Shown in pieces: positions 26,543-33,886 of a stretch of 64,000 nucleotides of DNA. The stretch comes from Desulfitobacterium dichloroeliminans LMG P-21439 (lineage in GTDB: Bacteria > Bacillota > Desulfitobacteriia > Desulfitobacteriales > Desulfitobacteriaceae). The position numbers were made by a program, and so were the translations under genes. Positions within the stretch are counted from its first letter, which is position 1. Each line of letters opens with the position of its first letter. The notes beneath the pieces were generated by a model. That model made no database searches. It worked only from the letters and a program-made list of their open reading frames with translations, and was not told the origin of the DNA. The stretch spans positions 906,001 to 970,000 of the forward strand of contig NC_019903.1 of NCBI RefSeq assembly GCF_000243135.2. The letters run 5' to 3'.

Positions 26543-26556
26543 CCCTGATGTTGCGT
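26543..26556 (+). repeat. Alternative right-end inverted repeat of the transposition unit
   Basis: CCCTGATGTTGCGT keeps the terminal CC and the inner CGT of the element's ends and directly abuts the target duplication. Confidence 0.7.
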
Positions 26557-26560
26557 AATA

Positions 26561-26580
26561 AATTCCTGGACGCAGGAATT
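26561..26580. repeat. 20-bp inverted repeat in the captured DNA
   Basis: AATTCCTG and CAGGAATT form perfect 8-bp arms around GACG, starting five bases inside the unit's far end. It belongs to the donor locus; role unknown. Confidence 0.5.
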
Positions 26581-26604
26581 TGTGACCAGTCTACTTCGTT
26601 ACCC

Positions 26605-26650
26605 AAACAAGAAGTGGAGTTATGATTTTTCATAACTCCACTTCTTGTTT
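26605..26650. terminator. Strong hairpin in captured DNA upstream of the hydrogenase
   Basis: A 21-bp perfect stem (AAACAAGAAGTGGAGTTATGA and its complement) with a TTTT loop and a T-run on plus. It is probably the terminator of the gene that preceded the hydrogenase at the donor locus, carried along with the cargo. Confidence 0.8.
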
Positions 26651-26705
26651 TTTGAATGATTAGCCCTTCTTTGGGGGAAAATATTCCTTTAAGGAGGGTT
26701 ATGAT

Positions 26706-27833
26706 GTGCTGAACCGTCGAGAATTTCTTAAGCTGGTCGTCAAAGGAGCCATTCTTGGCAACTTTATCAGCTTAGTAACCCCCGAATTAGAAAAAGCCTT
26801 AGCTCAAGGAGATATTAAAAAGAAGCTACCCATTCTGATGGTAGAGACGGGAACCTGTACCGGAGATAGTATCTCTTTAGATAATATTTGGACACCGACA
26901 CTATCCGATATTTTTACCAACATCACTGAATGGCGTTATGACTGGACCATGATGCAAACCCAAGGGGAGTCAGCCTATAAGGTCTTATTGGATATGGAAG
27001 AAACTCTAGCCCATGAATTCATACTTATTGTCCAAGGATCTATCGCGCGTAGAGATAATGGTCATTATAATTACGCCGGCCTCGAAAACGGCCAAATGGT
27101 CACAGGCCTGGACCTGGTTCGTAGGCTGGGTTTAAAAGCTAAATATATCGTGGCCATAGGTAATTGTGCTACTTATGGGGGGCCTGCCTCTGGGTATCCT
27201 AACCCGTCCCAGAGTACCGGTACACAAACGATCCTCCCCGAACGCCGAATTATCAATGTCTCCGGTTGCCCTGCCCATCCGGATTGGATTATGGGTACCC
27301 TTCTGCATTTGGCTCTATATGGGGAGCCTGAACTAGAAAAATTCGGCCGTCCCAAAATGTTTTACGGAGAAACCATTCATAACAACTGCCCGCGACGTCG
27401 TTACTACGACCAAGGTATCTTTGCTACAGATATCGGTCAGAAGGAATGTCTTTACCGCGTAGGCTGCAAAGGACCCGTCACCTATGCCGACTGCCCTATC
27501 CGTCGCTGGAACGACCGCTACAACTGGCCAATCGGCTGTAACTCTCCCTGCATCGGCTGCACCGAGCCCGGGTTTCCTGATCTTATGGAGCCTTTTACCA
27601 ATCATTTTTCCGACATCACCTTCCCCGGAGGAACCCGCGAAACAACCGATCGAATCGGTAGAGGGGTCTTAGGCTTAGCTACCCTAGGGATTGGCGGACA
27701 TTTTCTAAGCTCACTTTATAAAGGACGTCTTCATCGGAATCTAATTCAATCGACGAACCAGGTGAAGAAAAAGATCCAGCTGAAGAAAGCCAAGACGTAT
27801 CATACCTATCGGCCCAAGAAATCTCAGCAATGA
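26706..27833 (+). CDS. [NiFe] hydrogenase small subunit (group 1, Tat-exported)
   Basis: A 375-residue iron-sulfur subunit with a twin-arginine signal (RREFLK, then a hydrophobic stretch). Later cluster ligands are in place: GNCATYGG and SGCPAHPDW for the proximal cluster, the distal His/Cys set from ETIHNNCPRR to ECLYRVGCKG, and DCPIRRW with CNSPCIGC for the medial one. The first motif reads CTGDS where most have CTGCS, so the second proximal ligand is Asp. The C terminus has a short hydrophobic segment and a basic tail. GTG at 26706 follows GGAGGG. The gene is complete but lies inside the transposition unit, next to a truncated large subunit, so no working hydrogenase is made here. Confidence 0.92.
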   Translation: MLNRREFLKLVVKGAILGNFISLVTPELEKALAQGDIKKKLPILMVETGTCTGDSISLDNIWTPTLSDIFTNITEWRYDWTMMQTQGESAYKVLLDMEETLAHEFILIVQGSIARRDNGHYNYAGLENGQMVTGLDLVRRLGLKAKYIVAIGNCATYGGPASGYPNPSQSTGTQTILPERRIINVSGCPAHPDWIMGTLLHLALYGEPELEKFGRPKMFYGETIHNNCPRRRYYDQGIFATDIGQKECLYRVGCKGPVTYADCPIRRWNDRYNWPIGCNSPCIGCTEPGFPDLMEPFTNHFSDITFPGGTRETTDRIGRGVLGLATLGIGGHFLSSLYKGRLHRNLIQSTNQVKKKIQLKKAKTYHTYRPKKSQQ

Positions 27834-27888
27834 CCAAAAGTGATGCCGCCAATCGACATGGGCGGTTGATTTTACAAGTGAACGAGGA

Positions 27889-28509
27889 GTGAGCTTACTG
27901 GAGAAGAAGGTTGTTTTTCCGTTTACCCGAATCCACAATCCGATGTTGGTAGAGGCCCATCTAGAAAACGGAGTGATCCAAGACGCCTTGATCGCGGATA
28001 CCCTCTACCGAGGCTTTGAGCAAATTCTCGAAGGTCGATCCGCTTTTGATATGCCTTATTATACGCAGCGCATCTGCGGCATCTGCTCCTCAGTTCATGG
28101 GGTGGCGGCGTCTTATGCAGTGGAGCAAGCCCTGGGGATGGCCGTTCCACCGAACGGATTGGTCCTCCGCAATCTTATTATGGGTAGTGATTTCCTGCAG
28201 AATCATCTCCGTCATTTCTACCTTCTGAGCATGCCTGATTATTTCAAAGGCCCCGACATCCCCCCCTTCCTACCTCATTTGGAGGGAGATATTCGCCTTA
28301 CTCCCCAAGAAGATCAACGTATGACTGATCATTATTTCCAAGCCATCGAAGTTTCTCGGTATGCACATGCGGCGTTCGGAGTTTTCGGGGGCAAGGCTCC
28401 CCATGGGCACGGGATTGTACCCGGAGGGTGTACCATGCACGTGGATGCCGATAAAATCAACCGCTATCGCGGTTATCTTATCACTATCCTCGAGTTTATT
28501 AATAATGTA
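27889..28509 (+). pseudogene. [NiFe] hydrogenase large subunit, truncated by the IS element
   Basis: Codons 1-207 of a group 1 large subunit are intact, including the N-terminal nickel-ligand motif RICGICSSVHGVA and the GGKAPHGHGIVPGG loop. The homology stops at EFINNV exactly where the IS right end (CCTAAATTCC) begins; a further 19 codons to the stop at 28569 are IS sequence. The C-terminal DPCxxCxxH half, about 300 residues or more, is absent, so the product cannot bind the NiFe centre. GTG at 27889 overlaps the GAGGAG site; CTG at 27898 is a possible alternative start. Confidence 0.92.
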
Positions 28510-28523
28510 CCTAAATTCCACGT
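28510..28523 (+). repeat. IS right inverted repeat (IRR)
   Basis: CCTAAATTCCACGT, directly adjoining codon 207 of the hydrogenase large subunit. Confidence 0.88.
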
Positions 28524-28583
28524 GTGTTTTTTATTAGCTTCAAAAATCACTATTTCACGAAGAATTTAGACTGCTTCTCACAC

Positions 28584-28613
28584 ATTGTAACATTATTTAC
28601 AACCACCTTTCAA
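28584..28613 (-). promoter_or_regulatory. Outward-facing promoter at the IS right end
   Basis: On minus, TTGAAA (28613-28608) and TACAAT (28589-28584) are 18 bases apart and fire out of the element through IRR. This is the promoter known to express captured beta-lactamase genes in ISEcp1 units. Here the cargo genes run the other way, so it would yield antisense RNA to the hydrogenase genes. Confidence 0.8.
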
Positions 28614-28716
28614 TCATTTTTGATAAATCATTGATTTCATCTTTGCTGCAATGATACTTAATAAACTCTGCAAGTTATCCACAGAGCAACACTCAATTTT
28701 ATTGATGATATTCTTA

Positions 28717-29979
28717 TTATACCAGACATTTTTCATACACTCCCTTGTACGGATAGTTTTCCGACAACTTCATGATTACATATCTTGCGGTTTTGATTAT
28801 TTTTGCTGCAAGAAATACATACTTCAAACGAAAGGTCTTTATTTGCTGTCTGTATTCTGAAGAGTCCAAGGAATCAAACTTGAACAACAAAAATAGGTTA
28901 TATGAAAGCATCATCATTTGAAACACGGCTTCATTCGCCCAAAATGACTTTAGCAAGAGATGACCCACCGCCATGTCGTATTTGGCTTCTTTGATATAGT
29001 TTTCAGCATTACCACGCTTTTCATAGTATATAACTACTTTTTCAGAAAGCAAGGTAGTATTTGTTACAAAGAAAAAGTAGTCGTATTCGGAACCTTCTAA
29101 AAGTGATAATTGTGCTCTTTCTTTTTCTGGTTTCAGTACGCGAGATACGACAAATCTTCTGTCTTTTTCCCATTTAACTAATTTTGTATACAGTTCTGTA
29201 GTTTCTCTACCTTCTTCTCCTTTAACGAATACAATTGATGAATTCGTTGCTTGTGAGGTGAGTGTAGAATAACTTTTGGCTTTAATTAAATATTTGCATC
29301 CAAGAGATTCTATCGTTTCGATAATTTTTTCATCAAAGTAGCCACTATCCATTCGAAATAAAATTTCTAAATCGTCTGATTTGATGTTAGCAACAATTTC
29401 TTTGATCATTTCCGCAGCACCGTTTGCAGTGTAAGTATTGCCACTTCTTACAAATCCGGTAACATATGCTTTTAATTCGTCGCAAAATGCAAATTGGATA
29501 TTGTAGCATCGGTTTCCCAGTTTCTTAGGATTATATCCTTTTGACGCACCTTCTTGATGACCTTCTACGTTAATTACACTACTATCAATATCAATCGTAA
29601 TGGATGTCAATTTACTTTTAGTGAGCAGTTTTTTAAAGACTTTAAAATTAATGTCTCTAAACATTTGGGTTGTCTTGAAGTTGAAGTTTCCTAGAAACCG
29701 TGACACTGTTTCAGGTTCTTTTACGGAAATATCAAACTCGTTGACGAGGGGATCATTTTGAAGTAGCTTTAGACGTTCTAACTTATCAATGCCAATGAAG
29801 TGACCGCAGAGCATGGTCTTTATATGATTCATCTTGATTTTATTTGTTGAGTCATTATCAAATACGAGGTCATTTTCAATAAAATCAAAAATCCCATTGC
29901 TTTTTGCATTCTCAAGGAGCAGAAAAAGACCTGCATTTGATGTTAGATTCTTAGCTTTGAAATCAATTTTATTAATCAT
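28717..29979 (-). CDS. tnpA: IS1380-family transposase (ISEcp1 TnpA-like)
   Basis: A 420-residue DDE transposase. The IS1380 signature around the first catalytic Asp is visible as TIDIDSSVINVEGHQEGASK followed by GYNPKKLGNRCYN, the second as FRMDSGYFDEK, and the C-terminal Glu region as YYEKRGNAENYIKEAKYD. The frame is intact from ATG to stop, so the element may still be active. Downstream of the stop about 200 bp remain to IRR, containing the outward promoter. Its base composition is much more A+T-rich than neighbouring genes. Confidence 0.95.
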   Translation of the reverse strand: MINKIDFKAKNLTSNAGLFLLLENAKSNGIFDFIENDLVFDNDSTNKIKMNHIKTMLCGHFIGIDKLERLKLLQNDPLVNEFDISVKEPETVSRFLGNFNFKTTQMFRDINFKVFKKLLTKSKLTSITIDIDSSVINVEGHQEGASKGYNPKKLGNRCYNIQFAFCDELKAYVTGFVRSGNTYTANGAAEMIKEIVANIKSDDLEILFRMDSGYFDEKIIETIESLGCKYLIKAKSYSTLTSQATNSSIVFVKGEEGRETTELYTKLVKWEKDRRFVVSRVLKPEKERAQLSLLEGSEYDYFFFVTNTTLLSEKVVIYYEKRGNAENYIKEAKYDMAVGHLLLKSFWANEAVFQMMMLSYNLFLLFKFDSLDSSEYRQQIKTFRLKYVFLAAKIIKTARYVIMKLSENYPYKGVYEKCLV

Positions 29980-30151
29980 AATTAGAACCCCTTTTTACTA
30001 CTTTTCTTACTATTATTTTACCATATATCGAGTCATAAAAGCTGATAATTTAACATATTTTTGAGCACTTTTCTTTCACCCAATGGGTGAAAGCTGAATT
30101 TCGAAGGAACGCATATTTATCAAGGCTTTGATTATGCTTTTTGAAGTACTG

Positions 30152-30165
30152 ACGTAGAATCTAGG
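30152..30165 (-). repeat. IS left inverted repeat (IRL)
   Basis: Read on minus, CCTAGATTCTACGT, directly abutting the AAGTA duplication and codon 166 of the flavodoxin-family gene. Confidence 0.88.
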
Positions 30166-30170
30166 AAGTA
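30166..30170. repeat. Right 5-bp target-site duplication (AAGTA)
   Basis: Identical to 26538-26542. Five bases is the duplication length reported for ISEcp1 insertions. Confidence 0.85.
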
Positions 30171-30663
30171 GATATTCTGTAGGTCCATTTAGGAGTTCTA
30201 GACTGCGCGCGTTGCCATTATATAAGAATTCGTAACCCATCTGCTGTGAATTGCTTTCCGGGAGATTCATTGTATAGATAAATCCTGAAGCTATCTTGCC
30301 TTGAAATACGCTACGTTGGCCTTCATTATAGCTTAGGTTAGAGAAATACAACCGTTCTAAAAAAGAGCGCATTTCTCCGGTAACATTGCCGAAGTAGATT
30401 GGGGAACCCAGCAACAGGACATCACTTATGAGGATTTTCTCTAAGAGAGGGGTAAGATCATCTTTTAAGGCGCAATGGCCGAGATACTTAGTGTTCCTCT
30501 GTTTACATATAAAGCAACTGATACAGCCTTTGAAGTTTAAGTCATAAAGATGAACCAATTCGGTCTCCGCACCGACTGATTGAGCTCCCTTGAGCGCTTC
30601 TTGTAAGAGTGTTGCAGTATTCCACTTTTTTCGTGGACTACCATTTACCGCGATGACGTTCAT
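30166..30663 (-). pseudogene. N-terminal part of a flavodoxin-family (FMN reductase/iron-sulfur flavoprotein) gene
   Basis: 166 codons from ATG at 30663 encode a flavodoxin-like fold: MNVIAVNGSPRKKWNTAT is the phosphate-binding loop, GCISCFICKQ the Cys-rich loop seen in iron-sulfur flavoprotein-type reductases, and LLLGSPIYFGNVTGEMRSF the FMN-binding loop. At EYLL the sequence runs into the IS left end; the open frame continues 29 codons into IS DNA to 30076. The missing C-terminal 49 codons lie at 26537-26388. The gene is therefore broken; the truncated chimera would lack the last helix. Confidence 0.9.
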
Positions 30664-30786
30664 TTTTTATCAACTCCAATTTATTAGTTATTATCTATAA
30701 CTTCATTATAACAGCTGCGTTTTTGATTGTACTTATTTTTCACTAGCTAACAATTAACTGTGAAGATTATGAGATCAGTTCTGGGT

Positions 30787-30816
30787 TTGCATTTTTTTAG
30801 TGATTGTGTTTATAAT
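30787..30816 (+). promoter_or_regulatory. Promoter of the glycine-riboswitch operon, TTGCAT-18-TATAAT
   Basis: TTGCAT at 30787-30792 and TATAAT at 30811-30816. The start point would be about 20 bases before the riboswitch. The 30664-31129 gap holds this promoter, the riboswitch and its terminator, and no gene. Confidence 0.65.
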
Positions 30817-30842
30817 ACGATATAAGTAAATAGGACTGGATG

Positions 30843-30977
30843 AAGTTCTCAGGAGTGCATGGGTGTAAAACCGATGGTAAACTGGAAATGGACAGAACTC
30901 TGGAGAGTTCCGTAAGGACGCCGAAGGGGCAAGACAGTAGAAGATACTGTCCAATCTCTCAGGCAAAAGGACAGAGA
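30843..30977 (+). ncRNA. Glycine riboswitch, single aptamer with 5' partner (ghost) stem
   Basis: The core of the glycine aptamer is plain at 30897-30976: GGAGAG, then CGCCGAAGGGGCAA, and CTCTCAGGCAAAAGGACAGAG at the 3' side closing the P1 stem with CTCT. There is no second full aptamer. Just 5', AGTTCT (30844-30849) pairs with AGAACT (30894-30899) around a 44-nt segment without the conserved glycine-binding core, as in type-2 singlet riboswitches with a 5' ghost aptamer. The terminator at 31050 is the likely output. Confidence 0.88.
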
Positions 30978-31049
30978 AAAGATTTGGGCGCTTTTGGCTA
31001 CGATTCTTGCATTAGATGTTGCCGCTTAAATGAATTCTCTTTGCTCACC

Positions 31050-31080
31050 AGAGTCAAACTTTTAGTTGACTCTTTTTTAT
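31050..31080 (+). terminator. Riboswitch-controlled terminator
   Basis: AGAGTCAA/TTGACTCT stem with an 8-nt loop followed by TTTTTTATT, about 75 nt after the aptamer and 50 nt before the ACT-domain gene. This placement indicates transcriptional control by glycine. Confidence 0.85.
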
Positions 31081-31129
31081 TGCTCAAAATGGGAACGATA
31101 GAAAATCAAGAAGAAAAGGGGTAAAGGAA

Positions 31130-31429
31130 ATGAGCTTAGAAAGTACTAAAGAAACTTCCAACCGAGTGATTATCTCCATTCTCGGTAAGGATCAGATTGG
31201 CATTATCGCTTGGCTGACCGGACGTTTAGCTGAAAAATCCATCAATGTCTTAGATCTCAGCCAAACGATCCTCCAGGGATTTTTCACCATGATTATGATT
31301 GTGGATGTCGCCCAAGCGTCCGTATCTTTAGGGGATCTCACCAAGCAGCTGCAGAGTGAGGGAGAACCCCGTGGGTTAAAAGTCAATGTTCAGCATGAAG
31401 ATATTTTTGAATTCATGCATCGAGTTTAA
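31130..31429 (+). CDS. ACT-domain protein, UPF0237 family
   Basis: A 99-residue single ACT-domain protein (ISILGKDQIGIIAWLTGRLA, then SINVLDLSQTILQGFFTMIM). UPF0237 proteins are generally found just before a UPF0210 gene, as here with 12 bases between. ACT domains bind amino acids, and the glycine riboswitch upstream suggests that glycine or a derived one-carbon or serine metabolite is the relevant ligand. The function of the pair is not established. AAAGGAA precedes the ATG. Confidence 0.9.
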   Translation: MSLESTKETSNRVIISILGKDQIGIIAWLTGRLAEKSINVLDLSQTILQGFFTMIMIVDVAQASVSLGDLTKQLQSEGEPRGLKVNVQHEDIFEFMHRV

Positions 31430-31441
31430 GGGGGTAAAAGG

Positions 31442-32809
31442 ATGAAAATGCATATCGCTCCCCACGAAATACTTCAAACCATCGAGATGGTTGAGAATGA
31501 GAACCTCGATATCCGTACGATCACTATGGGTATTAGCTTGTTGGATTGTGCCGGAGATGATGTTCAGCGTGTGGAACAAAAGATCTATGATAAAATCACT
31601 CAGCAAGCGGAGCATCTCGTCAGTGTAGGTGAAAGTCTATCTGCTCGCTATGGAATTCCCATCGTCAACAAGCGGGTTTCCGTAACCCCGATCGCTCTTC
31701 TCGGTTCAAGCTTTAACCCGGAAGAAATGGTGCGTTTAGCTAAGGCACTGGACCGAGCGGCAGAGGTAGTGGGAATCAACTTTCTGGGAGGCTTTTCAGC
31801 CTTAGTCCAAAAGGGATTAACCAAAGGAGATCGGGCTCTCATCGCGGCGATTCCGCAAGCCTTAGCAGAAACAAAACGAGTTTGCTCCTCGGTAAATATC
31901 GGTTCTACGAAAACCGGGATCAATATGGATGCGGTTTTAACCATGGGAGAAGTCATCCTCGAATGCGCTCGACGCACTGCAGACCAAGATGGTATTGCCG
32001 CTGCCAAGTTGGTTGTCTTCTGCAATGCGCCGGAAGATAACCCCTTTATGGCTGGAGCCTTTCATGGGGTAGGTGAGCCGGAGACGGTGATCAACGTAGG
32101 GGTTAGTGGCCCCGGGGTGGTGGCCCATGCAGTCAAGAAAAGTCCGGAAGCGGATTTAGGGGAAATAGCCAACCTGATTAAACGCACAGCCTTTAAGATT
32201 ACGCGCATGGGTGAACTCATCGGTCGCGAGGCTTCCAAGGTTCTTAATGTACCCTTTGGGATTGTGGATCTTTCCTTAGCTCCTACCCCAGCTGTAGGGG
32301 ATAGTGTGGCAGAAATTCTAGAGAATATGGGACTGGAGCGCTGCGGAGCTCATGGAACCACCGCTGCCTTGGCCTTGCTCAATGACGCCGTGAAAAAGGG
32401 TGGCGCCATGGCCTCCTCCCATGTGGGAGGGTTGAGCGGAGCCTTTATTCCTGTCTCGGAAGATGCGGGCATGATTCGCGCGGTAGAGGAGGGGGCTTTA
32501 AGCATTGAAAAGCTGGAGGCTATGACTTGTGTCTGCTCCGTGGGCTTGGATATGATTGCGATTCCCGGGGATGTCGAGCCGGAGACGATTGCCGGTATTA
32601 TAGCCGATGAAGCAGCTATTGGGATGATTAATAAGAAGACAACCGCGGTGCGGGTCATTCCCGCCATCGGCAAAAAGGTCGGCGAGCGGGTAGAATTTGG
32701 TGGACTGTTGGGAGGAGCTCCGGTCATTAGGCTTAATCCCTTTTCCTCCCGTGACTTTATCCGCCGCGGGGGCAGAATTCCGGCGCCGATCACGAGTCTG
32801 TCGAATTAA
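31442..32809 (+). CDS. UPF0210 (DUF711/PFL) family protein
   Basis: A 455-residue cytoplasmic protein of the UPF0210 family, whose fold is related to pyruvate-formate-lyase-type barrels but without a known activity. Typical stretches are [40 protein letters not shown] and [11 protein letters not shown]. It is cotranscribed with the ACT-domain gene under the glycine riboswitch, which suggests an amino-acid-linked role. Full length for the family. The stop is followed by about 50 bases and then an IS3-type remnant. Confidence 0.92.
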   Translation: MKMHIAPHEILQTIEMVENENLDIRTITMGISLLDCAGDDVQRVEQKIYDKITQQAEHLVSVGESLSARYGIPIVNKRVSVTPIALLGSSFNPEEMVRLAKALDRAAEVVGINFLGGFSALVQKGLTKGDRALIAAIPQALAETKRVCSSVNIGSTKTGINMDAVLTMGEVILECARRTADQDGIAAAKLVVFCNAPEDNPFMAGAFHGVGEPETVINVGVSGPGVVAHAVKKSPEADLGEIANLIKRTAFKITRMGELIGREASKVLNVPFGIVDLSLAPTPAVGDSVAEILENMGLERCGAHGTTAALALLNDAVKKGGAMASSHVGGLSGAFIPVSEDAGMIRAVEEGALSIEKLEAMTCVCSVGLDMIAIPGDVEPETIAGIIADEAAIGMINKKTTAVRVIPAIGKKVGERVEFGGLLGGAPVIRLNPFSSRDFIRRGGRIPAPITSLSN

Positions 32810-32855
32810 GTGAAGAGGACATAGCAGATATAGAAAAAGGAACAAGCAGCTTTGA

Positions 32856-32970
32856 TGAACTGCACCCAATTGTTAGACATACCCAACAATTGGAGGTTGG
32901 AAATGGTATGATAAACTGGACACTAAGATAAGAGAAAAAGGTGACAGTTTATGAGTAGGAGAAGTTATGG
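32856..32970 (+). mobile_element. Left-end remnant of an IS3-family (IS150-like) element
   Basis: The sequence from TGAACTGCACCCAATTGTTA onward resembles the left end of IS3/IS150-group elements, and about 95 bases later an ATG begins MSRRSYG, the usual start of their OrfA. The similarity stops there and the rest is missing. CCAATTGTT and AACAATTGG (32866-32893) form an internal inverted repeat. The end overlaps the stop of the response-regulator gene. Assignment is by resemblance only. Confidence 0.45.
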
Positions 32971-33693
32971 TTGGATCCCTTTTTCCACAAACAAATATTG
33001 CATATAAGCTTCTCTTACTTTTCCGTAAAGTAGCCTTGATATAGGAGCGCTTTGATGAGCATATGTAATAAGTTCTCTGCCGTTTATTTCCTGTATACAG
33101 CACATATTTACGATACACGAACGGTGCACTTTAACGAACTCTTCACGGCTCAGTAGCTCAGGCTCAAAGTCGGAGAGCGAACCATAGATTTCTTTTACAC
33201 TGCCATCATTGATGTGAAAATATAGCTTCTTATTGATGACTTCTAAAAACTCTAGCCTACTAAAGGGTATACGCATCACTCCCGAGGCTGTCTTAATATT
33301 TAAGGCAGCCTCTTCTTTATGTGAATCCAGAAAAAGGCTATCCAGAACAGGGTAGAGCTTTTCTGGGGCACAGGGTTTGAGTAAATAGTAATAAGCATCG
33401 ACAGCATAGCTTTCAATTGCAAATTCAGGTGAAGATGTCAAGAAGATAATTCTTACCTCACTGTCAAATCGCCTAATTTCATGAGCTGCCTCCATACCAT
33501 TTACTCCAGGCATTAGTATGTCAAGTAGTAGGACATCATAGATACCTTTACGCATGGTTTCTAAAAGTTCTATGGCATTGGAGAAAGTCACATATTTCAT
33601 AGTGGCTTTCTTCTCAGCTTGATATTTTTTCATTAGATTAGTAAGACGAGTAAGCTCTTGTACATCATCATCACAAATAGCAATCTTTAGCAC
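32965..33693 (-). CDS. LytTR-family response regulator (AgrA/VirR-like)
   Basis: A 242-residue regulator. The receiver domain starts KIAICDDDVQE (acidic pocket), carries the phosphoacceptor Asp in VLLLDILMPG, a Thr in FLTSS and Lys in LLKPC. The C-terminal LytTR DNA-binding domain spans roughly residues 135-240 (IPFSRLEFLEVINKKLYFHI, FVKVHRSCIVNM). GTG at 33693 is seven bases after AGGAGG, better than longer in-frame readings. A GHKL-type sensor kinase in the same orientation lies 8 kb away (41747-43033) and is the likely partner. The divergent lipoprotein gene at 33887 is a candidate target. Confidence 0.9.
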   Translation of the reverse strand: MLKIAICDDDVQELTRLTNLMKKYQAEKKATMKYVTFSNAIELLETMRKGIYDVLLLDILMPGVNGMEAAHEIRRFDSEVRIIFLTSSPEFAIESYAVDAYYYLLKPCAPEKLYPVLDSLFLDSHKEEAALNIKTASGVMRIPFSRLEFLEVINKKLYFHINDGSVKEIYGSLSDFEPELLSREEFVKVHRSCIVNMCCIQEINGRELITYAHQSAPISRLLYGKVREAYMQYLFVEKGIQP

Positions 33694-33886
33694 TACGATG
33701 CCTCCTAGTGTTAATATAACCCAAGTATATTTTATCATAATAACAGAGAATAGTTTGAATCTTGGTCAAACTTTCAGGACGAAAAAACTACATTTCACGC
33801 CCTCAACAGTTTTAGGAAGTTTATTTTGCTATGCTGATAACAAGGTATTTACGCCAAGGAAATTTATGAGAAGAGGAGATTGATCA

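Larger units (their letters stand above)
26543..30165 (-). mobile_element. ISEcp1-type one-ended transposition unit carrying hydrogenase genes
   Basis: A 3623-bp insertion bounded by AAGTA duplications. It consists of a 1656-bp IS1380-family element (28510-30165) plus 1967 bp of adjacent DNA beyond the element's right end (26543-28509). The far end, CCCTGATGTTGCGT, is only a weak match to the true ends (9/14 to IRL, 7/14 to IRR), as known for alternative right ends used by ISEcp1 when it mobilises neighbouring genes. The cargo is a complete [NiFe] hydrogenase small-subunit gene and the 5' 207 codons of the large subunit. The interrupted target is a flavodoxin-family gene. The AAGTA pair flanks the whole unit, not the IS alone (IRR is flanked by ATGTA). 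Confidence 0.88.
28510..30165 (-). mobile_element. IS1380-family insertion sequence, ISEcp1 or a very close relative
   Basis: The element is exactly 1656 bp. Its ends are CCTAGATTCTACGT (IRL, minus strand from 30165) and CCTAAATTCCACGT (IRR, plus strand from 28510), matching in 12 of 14 positions. It encodes one 420-residue transposase. Length, both repeats, transposase size and the outward promoter all agree with what I remember of ISEcp1 from Enterobacteriaceae; identity has not been checked by alignment. It is clearly more A+T-rich than the flanking genes, as expected for a foreign insertion. Confidence 0.9.

Noticed and set aside
26388-26633. 81-codon frame on minus taken as a small independent gene
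   Set aside because: Its first 31 codons lie in inserted DNA and inside a terminator hairpin without a ribosome site; the rest is the broken end of the flavodoxin-family gene.
28505-30170. A plain IS insertion with its own target duplication
   Set aside because: The five bases outside IRR (ATGTA) differ from those outside IRL (AAGTA); the matching copy of AAGTA is at 26538-26542, so the duplication belongs to the larger unit.
30076-30663. 195-codon frame on minus taken as an intact flavodoxin
   Set aside because: The last 29 codons are IS DNA starting with the left inverted repeat; the true C terminus lies at 26537-26388.
30840-31124. 94-codon frame on plus
   Set aside because: It overlaps the glycine riboswitch and its terminator and has no family resemblance.
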